Shown: positions 1 to 8,210 of the stretch, in pieces
Layout: the number at the start of each line of letters is the position of its first letter
How positions within the stretch are numbered: the first letter of the stretch is position 1
NCBI GenBank assembly: GCA_963779765.1
Contig: CAVZZP010000002.1
Location: forward strand, 1,302,001-1,366,000
Length of the DNA: 64,000 nt
Source: Silicimonas sp963779765
GTDB taxonomy: Bacteria > Pseudomonadota > Alphaproteobacteria > Rhodobacterales > Rhodobacteraceae
Direction: 5' to 3'
Made by a program: the position numbers and the translations under genes
The notes under the pieces: generated by a model
What the model was told of the DNA's origin: nothing
The model's database searches: none
What the model saw: the letters and a program-made list of their open reading frames with translations, nothing else

Positions 1-251
1 AAGTACTTGAATGGGGATCGTTTGGGCGTCGCAGAAGGGTAAGGCGGTCGTCGTTCCGTCTCAAGCCGAGTTGCTCTGACAAGACCCACCCTCCTTCGCG
101 ACCTGCGGAAACGGCCGGGTTCGAAGTTCGGAAAACGTCCTCGAAGAGTTGGAAACCGTGCGCGCTGGATCAGGATATGGGCGGAAAAGCGGCCGCGAGT
201 TCCGGGGGTTGCGAAACTTCCCTTAGATTGAGACCCGGTGAGGGGGGTGGG

Positions 252-341
252 TGGCGGAGAGACAGGGATTCGAACCCTGGAGACGGTTTCCCGCCTACAC
301 ACTTTCCAGGCGTGCGCCTTCGACCACTCGGCCACCTCTCC
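252..341 (-). tRNA. tRNA-Ser (anticodon GGA)
   Basis: The minus strand reads as a complete 90-nt class II tRNA. It has a GGAGAGG acceptor strand, a long variable arm, a T-loop GGTTCGAATCC, and a 3' CCA encoded in the DNA (tgg at 252-254 on the plus strand). The anticodon loop CTGGAAA gives anticodon GGA, which reads UCC/UCU serine codons. It lies just downstream of dapB on the same strand. No integrase or attachment-site duplication is visible beside it. Confidence 0.96.
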
Positions 342-401
342 GGCAGGCTGGCGTTTAGCAGCAATGTCCGACCGGGATCAAGCGCGACTCTGATGCGGCC
401 G

Positions 402-1215
402 TCACTTCAATCCGAGGACGTCCAGCATGTCGTATTCACCCGGCGCGCGACCCTGCCCCCAAAGCGCCGCCTTCAATGCCCCTCGCGCGAAAAGGCTGCG
501 GTCGGTGGCGACGTGGCGCAGGACGATCCTCTCGCCGGGTGCGGCAAAAATCACGTCGTGCTCGCCTACGATGTCGCCGCCGCGGATTGCCGAGAACCCG
601 ATATGTCCCGCCTCGCGCGGCCCGGTGATCCCGTCTCGTCCGCGATCCTCGACCGCGCGCAGCGACACGCCGCGTCCAGCCGCCGCGGCCTCGCCCAGCA
701 TCAAGGCGGTGCCGGAGGGCGCATCGACCTTGTGACGGTGGTGCGCCTCGACGATCTCTATGTCGTAGTCGGCGTCCAGAGCCGCCGCGACACGACGCGT
801 GAGTTGCATCAAAAGATTGACACCAAGGCTCATGTTCCCGGCGCGGACAATGGTTGCGTGACGCGCCGCCGCCTTCAGCTTCGCCAAATCGGCATCGCTC
901 AAGACCCGTGGTGCCGATCACATGCACCGTGCGCGCCTGCGCCGCGATGGCGGCATGGGCGACGGTGGCCTCGGGCGTCGTGAAGTCGATCACCGCCTGA
1001 GCCTCGGCGAAGGCCTCCAGCGGATCGTCCGACACCACGATACCCTCTGGCGCCCCCGGCAGCACCTCGGACAGCGCCCGACCGATCCAGGGGTTCCCTG
1101 GCTTCTCGACTGCGCCCGACAGCCGCAGCACGTCCGACCGCTGCAAAGCGCCGATCAGGATCCGCCCCATGCGCCCCGAAGCGCCAGTCACAACCACGTT
1201 CGGCAAGTCGTCCAT
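402..1215 (-). pseudogene. dapB: dapB, 4-hydroxy-tetrahydrodipicolinate reductase (frameshifted)
   Basis: DapB reduces 4-hydroxy-tetrahydrodipicolinate with NAD(P)H in the diaminopimelate/lysine pathway. The N-terminal part (1215 down to about 900) has the dinucleotide motif GASGRMGR at residues 11-18 and ends at VIGTTGL. The rest continues in another frame from SDADLAKL and carries the catalytic HHRHK motif (about 158-162) and the KVDAPSGTA signature. The break is near 896-905, where one extra base fits. Removing it gives 270 residues, the normal family length. As this is normally an essential single-copy gene, a sequence error is more likely than true loss. A DapC-like aminotransferase of the same pathway is encoded at 34.6 kb. 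Confidence 0.9.
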
Positions 1216-1380
1216 TGCATCCTCCGTATCCGCGCCTTCCTTACGTCAGCGGCCCCGATCCGCAAACCCGCAACTTCTTCCGTCGGCAAATACGCCGGGG
1301 GTGAGGCCGAGGCCGCGCGGGCCAAGCCCGGATTGCATCGCGACTTGTCCCGAGGAGCTTCAAGGCCTAGATGCGAGGAC

Positions 1381-1779
1381 ATGGCACGCTCCCGCTTCAC
1401 CGACGCCTCCGGGCCCTCGCAACGCCAGCTTCGCGTGGCCGAGTTGATCCGTCGCCGACTGTCCGAGATCCTGGCCCAGGGCGATATCCACGATCCCGAC
1501 CTCAATCGACTTTCGATCACCGTGGGTGAGGTGACCTGCTCGACCGACCTCAAGTCCGCGACGGCCTATGTCCTGCCGCTCGGCGGCGGCCAGCGCGACG
1601 AGGCGCTCGATGCGCTGCGCCGCAACCGGTCCGAGATCCGCCGCGTCGTGGGCCGCAGTCTCCAGCTCAAGCACACGCCCGAAATCCGCTTCGAGATCGA
1701 CGAGACCTTCGACCGTCTCGACGACACCCGCGCCATGTTCGCCGACGAGAATGTCCGCCGCGACCTGGATCGCGAGTAG
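1381..1779 (+). CDS. rbfA: RbfA, 30S ribosome-binding factor
   Basis: RbfA is a 132-residue KH-fold protein that binds the pre-30S subunit and helps mature the 5' end of 16S rRNA. The sequence has the family core: an N-terminal helix with SQRQLRVAELIRRRLSEIL, the strand ITVGEVTCSTDLKSATAYV, and the C-terminal HTPEIRFEIDETFDRL. ATG 1381 is chosen over the in-frame upstream extension because homologous sequence begins there and GAGGAC precedes it. It lies divergent from dapB and ahead of truB, keeping part of the classical infB-rbfA-truB-rpsO-pnp order. Its 3' end overlaps the next gene by 29 bases in another frame. Confidence 0.95.
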   Translation: MARSRFTDASGPSQRQLRVAELIRRRLSEILAQGDIHDPDLNRLSITVGEVTCSTDLKSATAYVLPLGGGQRDEALDALRRNRSEIRRVVGRSLQLKHTPEIRFEIDETFDRLDDTRAMFADENVRRDLDRE

Positions 1780-2500
1780 CGCGATCCTTCTGGCGTCGAT
1801 CTTCTCCGGGACCGCGCAGGCGGCCGGATGCCAGGACATGGTCTTCGAGGACACGCCCTTCACCCTGTGCGAGGCCGACCCCGCCACTGACGACATTCGG
1901 CTTTTCCTCGACGGATCGGATGGCAGACCGCTTGGCACGTTCGACAATGTCGAATCCAATCTTGCAAACGAGGGTCGGCGCCTCTCCTTCGCGGTGAACG
2001 CCGGCATGTACCATCCCGACCGGCGCCCCGTCGGGCTCTACATTGAGGATGGGACCGAACGCGCGCGTATCGTCACCCGGAAGGGCCCGGGAAACTTTGG
2101 CCTCCTGCCGAACGGCGTCCTCTGCATAGGCGACGGCATGGCGCAAGTCGTCGAATCCCGTGCCTTCGAGGCCGAACCATCTTCCTGCCGCTTCGCCACC
2201 CAATCCGGCCCGATGCTCGTGATCGACGGCGCGTTGCACCCGCGCTTCCTGCCCGACTCGCGGTCCCGCTACATCCGCAACGGCGTCGGCGTGACGCCGG
2301 ACGGTCGGATGATCGTCGCGATCTCGAACCGACCTGTGACCTTCCACCAGTTCGCACGCCTGTTCCGCGATGTCCTGGGCACGCCGAACGCACTCTTCCT
2401 CGACGGAAACATCTCGCGCCTCTACGCGCCCGAGCTTCGCCGCCACGACTTCGGCTTCCCCATGGGTCCGATCCTGGGCGTCACCGTTCCCGCCGATTGA
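1751..2500 (+). CDS. Secreted phosphodiester glycosidase family (NAGPA/DUF2233) protein
   Basis: This is a 249-residue protein of the phosphodiester glycosidase/DUF2233 family, which shares its fold with the lysosomal uncovering enzyme; bacterial substrates are mostly unknown. Starting at ATG 1751, inside the end of rbfA, gives a clean signal peptide (hydrophobic residues about 6-20, Ala-x-Ala before position 25), so export is expected. Family features include AVNAGMYHPDRRPVGLYIEDG, a later SGPMLVIDG, and the C-terminal ALFLDGNISRLY, with conserved Asn/Gly/Asp residues. The 29-base overlap with rbfA and the following truB suggest co-transcription with translation genes, although a functional link is not evident. 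Confidence 0.85.
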   Translation: MSAATWIASSAILLASIFSGTAQAAGCQDMVFEDTPFTLCEADPATDDIRLFLDGSDGRPLGTFDNVESNLANEGRRLSFAVNAGMYHPDRRPVGLYIEDGTERARIVTRKGPGNFGLLPNGVLCIGDGMAQVVESRAFEAEPSSCRFATQSGPMLVIDGALHPRFLPDSRSRYIRNGVGVTPDGRMIVAISNRPVTFHQFARLFRDVLGTPNALFLDGNISRLYAPELRRHDFGFPMGPILGVTVPAD

Positions 2501-2550
2501 CATTTGCGTCCGCAAGGCGCTAGCACGCCGCCTCTCGGAAGGGGACGAGC

Positions 2551-3456
2551 ATGGCACGGCGCAAAAAGGGACGCGACATCTCGGGATGGCTGGTGGTGGA
2601 CAAGCCCGCAGGACCGACCTCGACCGCCGTGGTGAACAAGGTCAGGTGGGCTTTCGACGCGAAGAAGGCCGGTCATGCAGGGACGCTGGACCCCGACGCA
2701 ACCGGCCTCCTTGCCATCGCATTGGGCGAAGCAACGAAAACGGTGCCCTTCGTCACCGACGCGCTCAAGGCCTACGACTTCACAATCCGCTTCGGCCAGG
2801 CCACCAACACCGACGACGCCGAGGGCGAGGTGACGGCGACCTCCGACACCCGCCCCACGGACGATGAAATCCGCACAGCCCTGCCCACGTTCATCGGCGA
2901 CATCCTCCAGACTCCGCCAGCCTTTTCCGCCGTGAAGATCGAGGGCGAGCGCGCCTATACGCTCGCCCGCGCCGGCGAGACGGTCGAGATCGAGGCGCGC
3001 CCGCTCTACGTCGAGAGCCTCGAGCTCCTGGCCCGCCCCGATCCCGACCACGCCCAATTGCGCATGGTCTGCGGCAAGGGCGGATACGTCCGCGCCATCG
3101 CCCGCGACCTTGGAGAGGCGCTCGGCTGCCTCGGCCACGTCGTCACGCTCCGCCGCACCTGGGCCGGGCCTTTCGATCTCGAGGACGCCGTGACGCTGGA
3201 CGAGGTCGAGCGCCTCGCCCGCACGCCCGAGCTCGACGCGCTTCTCCTGCCGCTCGAGACCGGACTTGCCGATCTGCCCGAATTGCCCGCAACCGCCGAA
3301 GGCGCCGCGCGGCTCAGGAACGGCAACCCCGGCATGGTGATCGCCTCCGACGCCGAATACGGCGAGATGGCCTGGGCCTCCTACCAGGGCCAGGCTGTCG
3401 CCGTCGGCACCTACCGCGCGGGCGAGCTGCATCCGACCCGCGTCTTCGCCCCGTGA
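2551..3456 (+). CDS. truB: TruB, tRNA pseudouridine(55) synthase
   Basis: TruB isomerises U55 in the T-loop of tRNAs to pseudouridine. The 301-residue sequence begins with the family pattern WLVVDKPAGPTST and carries the catalytic motif GHAGTLDPDATG, in which Asp47 is the expected catalytic residue. The mid-region TPPAFSAVKIEGERAY and the C-terminal PUA-like part are also present. It follows rbfA as in the canonical operon and overlaps the next gene by 4 bases (3453-3456), suggesting translational coupling. Confidence 0.97.
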   Translation: MARRKKGRDISGWLVVDKPAGPTSTAVVNKVRWAFDAKKAGHAGTLDPDATGLLAIALGEATKTVPFVTDALKAYDFTIRFGQATNTDDAEGEVTATSDTRPTDDEIRTALPTFIGDILQTPPAFSAVKIEGERAYTLARAGETVEIEARPLYVESLELLARPDPDHAQLRMVCGKGGYVRAIARDLGEALGCLGHVVTLRRTWAGPFDLEDAVTLDEVERLARTPELDALLLPLETGLADLPELPATAEGAARLRNGNPGMVIASDAEYGEMAWASYQGQAVAVGTYRAGELHPTRVFAP

Positions 3457-3966
3457 CCCTCGTCACCCGCCGCCATACCGGCGACGGGCGCGACAGCGAG
3501 GCGATCTACTCGCCCTGTCTCCGCTATCGCTACGCCCTGACCCGGACCTGGGACGCGACCGGTCGGCGCCTTCTCTACGTCATGTTGAACCCCTCGACCG
3601 CCACCGAGGCCGCGAACGACCCCACAATCGAGCGGTGCGAACGCCGTGCCCGCGCACTCGGCTACGGCGCCTTCCGCGTCGCGAACCTGTTTGCTCTGCG
3701 CGAGACCGACCCAGCCCTATTGCGCCGCGCCGCGCGACCTGTCGGTCCGGCGAACGACGCACAGATCGCCGAGGCTGCGAACTGGAGCGACGCCGTCCTC
3801 TGCGCCTGGGGCATCCACGGCGCGCATCGGTCTCGGGGGCAAGCCGTCGCCGCGATCCTCAACGCCAGTGGCAAGCCCCTCCTGACGCTCGGACTTGTCG
3901 AAGGACGGCCACCCGAGGCACCCGCTCTATGTCTCCTACGGCGTCGGCCCTGTCTCCTGGACCTGA
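3453..3966 (+). pseudogene. DUF1643 domain protein (frameshifted near C-terminus)
   Basis: The protein contains the DUF1643 signature YRYALTRTWD...RRLLYVMLNPSTA, followed by NDPTIERCERRARALGYG and RVANLFALRETDP. DUF1643 proteins are small, widespread and of unknown function. The frame holds to about 3897 (LLTLGLV). The conserved C-terminal tail KDGHPRHPLYVSYGVGP then appears one base out of phase and stops at 3966. One extra G in the stretch GTCGAAGG explains the break, and the corrected protein is about 170 residues. It overlaps truB by 4 bases and so sits in the same operon. Confidence 0.8.
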
Positions 3967-4440
3967 AGGGCCGGCACGCATGCAGAATGACCCACAGCCC
4001 ACGGCACCGGCGGCGCAAAGACCCCGCCGCCAACCGTCAGGGGATCGCTGCCCTGCATCTTCACTGGTCCGAAAATATCCCGGGGGAGGCCCGGCCTTGC
4101 GCCGGGACGGGGGCAGCGCCCCTTGACTGACCATCCGGATCGGCGGGCGGCGGCCGCGCACCGCGACCGCCGCCAGGCACCCCGTGCACGCACGGGTCCG
4201 CCGCCCCTTCCAAGGTCACCTGGACTCCCTTCTGGAGCGGCCGCACCCCTGCGGCTCATGAAAGGCACTTTCGCAGCTTCCTGTGAAAAGGTCGTTACCG
4301 CGACACCTCGTCCGTGACTGCAACGCTCCGAGAATCCGCTTTCCAACCTCATCCGCTTCGCCTATACGCCCGATCTCACCTCCACGGGCCTTGCTGGACG
4401 ACATCCCGGCTTGCGCCATCGCTCTCGAAAGGAGACCCCG
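3967..4440. other. Gene-free spacer before rpsO
   Basis: No open frame here has recognisable protein features. The stretch holds a hairpin repeat element (4071-4123, listed separately). Nearer rpsO it must contain the rpsO promoter and leader, but I cannot assign -35/-10 boxes with confidence. A good Shine-Dalgarno, AAAGGAGA, ends about 6 bases before the rpsO ATG. Confidence 0.5.
4071..4123. repeat. Dispersed hairpin element, copy 1
   Basis: The element starts AAATATCCCGGGGG, then a stem CCCGGC (4090-4095) pairing with GCCGGG (4101-4106), then GGGGGCAGCGCCCC. Copy 2 at 57640-57691 has the same outer skeleton but a different central stem, which still pairs. The shared skeleton with an altered but paired stem suggests selection on RNA or DNA structure. 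It lies downstream of the truB/DUF1643 operon, so a transcription-end or 3'-protecting role is plausible. Confidence 0.6.
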
Positions 4441-4710
4441 ATGTCGATAACTGCCGAAGAAAAGCAGAAGCTGATCAAGGATTACGGCGCCAAGGACGGC
4501 GACACCGGTTCGCCCGAGGTGCAGGTCGCGATCCTGTCGTCGCGCATCGCCACGCTGACCGAGCACTTCAAGACCCACGCGAAGGACAACCACTCGCGCC
4601 GCGGTCTTCTCAAGCTCGTCGCGCTGCGCCGCAAGCTCCTCGACTACGTCAAGGCGAAGGACGAAAAGCGCTATCAGGACCTGATCGAGCGTCTCGGCCT
4701 CCGTCGCTGA
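4441..4710 (+). CDS. rpsO: Ribosomal protein uS15
   Basis: An 89-residue protein matching S15 across its full length: the KDYGAKDGDTGSPEVQVAILSSRI block, the central THAKDNHSRRGLLKLVALRRKLLDY helix region (18 residues of it read HAKDNHSRRGLLKLVALR), and the C-terminal LIERLGLRR. S15 binds 16S rRNA early in assembly of the 30S platform. The start is set by AAAGGAGA before ATG 4441. A strong intrinsic terminator follows, so in this genome rpsO ends a transcript rather than running directly into pnp. Confidence 0.98.
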   Translation: MSITAEEKQKLIKDYGAKDGDTGSPEVQVAILSSRIATLTEHFKTHAKDNHSRRGLLKLVALRRKLLDYVKAKDEKRYQDLIERLGLRR

Positions 4711-4736
4711 GGCGACCCGCCAGCACCGAACACCGG

Positions 4737-4762
4737 AAGGGCTGCCTTGGGCGGCCCTTTTT
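4737..4762 (+). terminator. Intrinsic terminator after rpsO
   Basis: Stem AAGGGCTGCC / GGCGGCCCTT with a short TTG loop is followed at once by a run of five T (4758-4762), 26 bases after the rpsO stop. This is a textbook rho-independent terminator. Confidence 0.85.
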
Positions 4763-4894
4763 CGTATTCTCTCCGCCACGCGCGCCATCCCTCTCCCGGT
4801 TCTGAGACGGAGAGCACGGATATCGTCTCGACGGCCTGATTGACCATCGCCGCAGCGCCCTGGCCGTCGAAGTCGAACGCCCGAACGAAAAGCC

Positions 4895-5230
4895 CTATTC
4901 GCCCGGCGTCTCCATCGGCCAGACCTCGACGACGCCGTGAGCCACCGCGCAAGGCGAGCCGGAGATCTTCGCGACAGCGTCCTCGAGGGTTGCCGCCTCG
5001 ATCAGGGCGAAGCCCGCGACGGGAAGATCGCTCCGCAGATAGGGGCCGGGCGTCGTCTCGACCCCGCCTCCCTTGGGATTGCGGACCTGCAACGGGCGAC
5101 CGGCCATCCCGATGAGGGCACCTTGCGCGACAAGCTCCGCATCTCGTGCATGGGCTTTGCTTCTGACGCCTTCAGGCGTCCGTTCGTATCCGGCACGGTC
5201 GCCATAACCGATGGTCAGAAAGTACGGCAT
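4895..5230 (-). CDS. YciI-family protein
   Basis: A 111-residue protein with the YCII-related (dimeric alpha-beta barrel-like) fold: MPYFLTIGYGDRAGY at the start, a central AHARDAELVAQGALIGMAGRPL, and the end DLPVAGFALIEAATLEDAV with AVAHGVVEVWPM. Family members are small proteins of mostly unknown catalytic role and some act on haloaromatics. ATG 5230 is preferred because the family homology begins at that methionine; the longer upstream extension reads as a shadow of the opposite-strand methyltransferase region. It is transcribed divergently from the methyltransferase at 5334. Confidence 0.8.
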   Translation of the reverse strand: MPYFLTIGYGDRAGYERTPEGVRSKAHARDAELVAQGALIGMAGRPLQVRNPKGGGVETTPGPYLRSDLPVAGFALIEAATLEDAVAKISGSPCAVAHGVVEVWPMETPGE

Positions 5231-5333
5231 CTCCGCTTCCCCTGCTGTGGATGTCGGACAATCTGGCACGCCCCGCCGCCCTGTCCACGCAATAGCTCTG
5301 GCGCCACCCCGCCCGACCGCGCTACCCGGAGAC

Positions 5334-6449
5334 ATGACCGAGGCTTCGACCGAACTCTTCCTCGTGACCCATCCCGGTCTCGAGAACTTCCTCGCGGACG
5401 AAGCGAGCGAGAAGGGCTTCGTCGTCACCGGCACCATTCCCGGCGGCGTCATGCTGTCGGGCGGCTGGCCCGAGGCCTGGCGCGCGAACCTGTGCCTGCG
5501 TGGCGCGACGCGCGTGCTCGTCCGCCTGACCTCGTTCCGAGCCATGCACCTCGCACAGCTCGACAAGCGCGCACGCAAACTCCCCTGGAACGACTGGCTG
5601 CGACCCGACCTGCCGTTCCGCGTCGAGGCGACATGCCGCAAGTCCCGCATCTACCATGCAGGCGCCGCCGCGCAGCGGATCGAGCGCGCGGTGAGCGAAA
5701 CTCTCGGAGCACCGCTGTCGAAGGACGCCACCATCGTCCTGAAGCTGCGGATCGAGGACGACCTCGCCACGATTAGCGTCGATACCTCGGGCGCGTCGCT
5801 TCACAAACGCGGTCTGAAGCAGGCCGTCGCAAAAGCGCCGATGCGCGAGACGATGGCCTCCCTCCTCCTGCGCGCTGCTGGCTTTGACGGTCGCGAGACG
5901 GTCCTCGATCCCATGTGCGGTTCGGGGACCTTCCCGATCGAGGCGGCCGAGATCGCGTCCGACCTTGCGCCCGGCCGCGCCCGCGCGTTCGCGTTCGAGA
6001 CGCTGGCCTCCTTCGACCAGGCAACCTGGGAGAAGCTTCGAAAGGCACACGTCAGGGACGCCCCCGCTGGTCCGCCCTGCTTCTTCGGCTCGGACCGCGA
6101 CCAGGGAGCGGTGCGGATGGCGGGCGAGAACGCGGAAAGGGCGGGCGTTTCGGAAATCGTCCGTTTCCAACGCATGGACGTCTCGGACGCGGCCCCGCCC
6201 GAGGGAGCCCCCGGCCTTGTCATCGCGAACCCGCCCTACGGCGGTCGGATCGGTGCCAAGGGTCCGCTTCATGCGCTTCACGCAAGCTTCGGAAAAGCCA
6301 TGAAGGAAAGGTTCCAGGGCTGGCGCATCGCCCTCGTCACGTCCGAGCCCGGTCTCGTGAAAACAACGGGGCTTCCCTTCGCCGAACCCGGACCTTTCAT
6401 CGACCACGGGGGAATCCGCGTCCGCCTGTACCAGACCCGCCCCCTCTGA
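5334..6449 (+). CDS. THUMP-domain class I RNA methyltransferase (RlmL/Trm-like)
   Basis: A 371-residue putative N2-guanine RNA methyltransferase. The N-terminal third has the ferredoxin-like plus THUMP pattern of RlmL/YcbY-type enzymes (ELFLVTHPGLENFLADEA, then FRVEATCRKSRIYHAGAAA). The C-terminal half has the Rossmann SAM site DPMCGSGTFPIEAA at about residues 192-205 and the catalytic IANPPYGGRIG motif near residue 299. It lacks the second methyltransferase domain of E. coli RlmKL, which is normal for the short family members. ATG 5334 begins the homologous region; the longer in-frame extension has no family resemblance. Confidence 0.88.
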   Translation: MTEASTELFLVTHPGLENFLADEASEKGFVVTGTIPGGVMLSGGWPEAWRANLCLRGATRVLVRLTSFRAMHLAQLDKRARKLPWNDWLRPDLPFRVEATCRKSRIYHAGAAAQRIERAVSETLGAPLSKDATIVLKLRIEDDLATISVDTSGASLHKRGLKQAVAKAPMRETMASLLLRAAGFDGRETVLDPMCGSGTFPIEAAEIASDLAPGRARAFAFETLASFDQATWEKLRKAHVRDAPAGPPCFFGSDRDQGAVRMAGENAERAGVSEIVRFQRMDVSDAAPPEGAPGLVIANPPYGGRIGAKGPLHALHASFGKAMKERFQGWRIALVTSEPGLVKTTGLPFAEPGPFIDHGGIRVRLYQTRPL

Positions 6450-6536
6450 CCCTCGGCAATCCCTTCACGAAGCCGCCGCAATTTCGCCCCAATCCGGGGT
6501 CGAGATCGGCAGCGCATCCAGAACGGGGACACAGCC

Positions 6537-7280
6537 ATGATGTTCGCACGCAAACCGCCCAGGGAACTGTGCGTCCGCCGGCTCAAGCGGCGCATGATCG
6601 GCATCGGCGACGATGCAGCGAGGCTGATCGGCACGCTGAAGGAAAACCGCCCGCTATCCTACGGTCCCGACCGTCGTCCGCTGGACCTGATCCGCAATGC
6701 CGACTGCGAAGAGTTGTTCGTCGAGACCGACGCCCTTGGCCACGACAGTTTCCAGCACTTCCACTACACCGACGACTTCCGATCGATCGACCCGAACGCG
6801 CAGGTCGACCTGATGGTGCTCTTCGGCGACGTGGCGCGGGTCAACGCCATCCTCGCCCCCTTCGCGGGGTCCAGCGTCGCGTCTCCCGCCGCGCGTCTCG
6901 TCAACGAGATCGCGGACCGCATCATCGCGACGGCCTGTTTCTTCGACGCCTTCTTCTCGCGCTTCGACGTGTCGACCGACATTCTCCTCGGCCGTACGTC
7001 GGGCCGCGCCCTCGCCGAGCGGATGGCCGCACTGGGCGCCGAGGACCGCACCCGCTACGACCGCGCGCAGTCCCGGCTTTCGGACCCCGCAAAGGACGCC
7101 ACCCGCCTTGCCCCCCGCCGCATCCCGCCCTTCGTGATCTCGGCCGGGTTGCGCTATGGCCGGGGACAGACCTTCGTCAACGGAGTGTACTTCCCGACCG
7201 AGGCGGCGCAGGTGATCCTCGGCCAGTCGGCAGCGCTTGCGGCGGCCTCGCAACTCGAGGCCGCGCCACGGATGCACTGA
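6537..7280 (+). CDS. Conserved-looking hypothetical protein, 247 aa
   Basis: I do not recognise this protein. It starts with MMFARKPPRELCVRRLKRR, rich in basic residues, then a soluble mixed region with no membrane segment, signal peptide or Cys cluster. Noticeable stretches are VETDALGHDSFQHFHYTDDF (His/Asp/Phe-rich), RLVNEIADRIIATACFFDAFF, a possible helix, and the C-terminal GLRYGRGQTFVNGVYFPTEA. Codon use and GC resemble the neighbours, so it is probably a resident gene. It stands alone between the RNA methyltransferase and the DUF3775 gene. Confidence 0.7.
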   Translation: MMFARKPPRELCVRRLKRRMIGIGDDAARLIGTLKENRPLSYGPDRRPLDLIRNADCEELFVETDALGHDSFQHFHYTDDFRSIDPNAQVDLMVLFGDVARVNAILAPFAGSSVASPAARLVNEIADRIIATACFFDAFFSRFDVSTDILLGRTSGRALAERMAALGAEDRTRYDRAQSRLSDPAKDATRLAPRRIPPFVISAGLRYGRGQTFVNGVYFPTEAAQVILGQSAALAAASQLEAAPRMH

Positions 7281-7385
7281 CGGCGGCCACAGCTATCGCG
7301 CACTTGACCCGCGTTTGACCTGCATCATGTCTCGTGAGGCATCGGCCAGCCACCATCGCCGAACAGCTTTCTCAGGACAGGTCCC

Positions 7386-7826
7386 ATGACGCTCAGCCGC
7401 CAGACACCCGACACCGACACACCCGACCTCCGGGTTCCCCTCGACACCGTCTGCTATGTGATCGAGAAGGCGCGCGAGTTCGATGTGAAGACGGGGTCGT
7501 CCGATCCATCCGCCTCGCGGCTCGATGACGACGACATCGACGCTGCGGTGCTCGAGGATCGACCGTCGGACCCCGTCCGGCACGAGCTTCTCTCGGTCAT
7601 CTCCGATCTCAATCACGGCGCACAAGTCGACCTTGTCACCATCATGTGGCTTGGTCGGGCCGAGGGACCGGACACTTGGGACGAGGCACGCCGGATGGCC
7701 GAGGAAGGGCACAACGACCGGACCGCGCAGTACCTCGTGGGGACGCCGCTTCTGGGCGACTACCTCGAGGAAGGGCTTAACGCGATCGGCCTGTCCTGCG
7801 CGGACTACGTGGAGAACCGCGTCTAA
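7386..7826 (+). CDS. DUF3775 domain protein
   Basis: A 146-residue protein with the DUF3775 pattern: VPLDTVCYVIEKAREFDVK near the start, then a LISDLN-like block (LLSVISDLNHGAQVDLVTIM), a WLGRG-type segment (MWLGRAEGPDTWDEARRMA), and a C-terminal YLVGTPLLGDYLEEGLNAIG. The family is common in alphaproteobacteria and has no known function. It sits about 40 bases upstream of arsR and could share a transcript, but the palindromic operator between them suggests that arsR has its own promoter. Confidence 0.8.
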   Translation: MTLSRQTPDTDTPDLRVPLDTVCYVIEKAREFDVKTGSSDPSASRLDDDDIDAAVLEDRPSDPVRHELLSVISDLNHGAQVDLVTIMWLGRAEGPDTWDEARRMAEEGHNDRTAQYLVGTPLLGDYLEEGLNAIGLSCADYVENRV

Positions 7827-7841
7827 GAGGGCTTGCACCGA

Positions 7842-7873
7842 ATCCATATATCTGGAATTCTGGATATATGGAT
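7842..7873 (+). promoter_or_regulatory. Palindromic operator overlapping the arsR start
   Basis: A perfect 11-bp inverted repeat (ATCCATATATC at 7842-7852 and its complement at 7863-7873) surrounds a 10-base spacer containing GAATTC. It overlaps the arsR start codon (7868-7870). This placement fits autorepression by ArsR. A TTGCAC box at 7833-7838 could be a -35, which would place the transcript start at or very near the ATG. Confidence 0.75.
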
Positions 7874-8200
7874 AAGACAAAAAGCCTCGCCGCCCTTTCC
7901 GCCCTGTCGCAGGACGTCCGGCTCGACGCCTTCCGTCTGCTCGTTCAGGCTGGCGCCCAAGGTCTGCCCGCAGGCGAGATCGGCGAACGGCTCGGCGTCC
8001 GCCAGAACACGATGTCCTCCCATCTTTCGATCCTGCATCAGGCCGGCCTCGTGCGGAACCGTCGCGAAGGCCGGGGGATCCGCTATTTCGCCGACATGGA
8101 AGGAATGCGCGGCCTCCTCGGCTTCCTGATGGAGGACTGCTGCGGCGGCCGCCCCAGCCTCTGCCAACCCGTCATCCAGGAAGTCGCCTGCTCCTGCTGA
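7868..8200 (+). CDS. arsR: ArsR/SmtB-family repressor
   Basis: A 110-residue winged-helix repressor. The recognition helix region is AGEIGERLGVRQNTMSSHLS (residues 36-54), and a wing REGRGIRYFAD follows. Two adjacent cysteines (91-92), Cys99 and Cys108/110 lie in the C-terminal tail. C-terminal Cys-Cys plus a third Cys resembles the arsenite site of the Acidithiobacillus-type ArsR rather than the classical CxC helix site. It heads a three-gene module with an ArsC-like protein and an aquaglyceroporin. No Shine-Dalgarno is possible before the ATG because the operator occupies that sequence, so a leaderless message is likely. Confidence 0.9.
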   Translation: MDKTKSLAALSALSQDVRLDAFRLLVQAGAQGLPAGEIGERLGVRQNTMSSHLSILHQAGLVRNRREGRGIRYFADMEGMRGLLGFLMEDCCGGRPSLCQPVIQEVACSC

Positions 8201-8210
8201 GGTGCCAATC

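Noticed and set aside
252..341. tRNA-Ser as an integration site for a mobile island
   Set aside because: No integrase, no direct repeat of the tRNA 3' end and no atypical gene block beside it in the window.
177..983. 268-codon frame running across the tRNA and dapB
   Set aside because: It reads through a complete tRNA gene and antisense to dapB.
402..1215. dapB as a genuine lysine-pathway pseudogene
   Set aside because: One base restores a full-length conserved enzyme, and many other unrelated genes in the window show the same error type.
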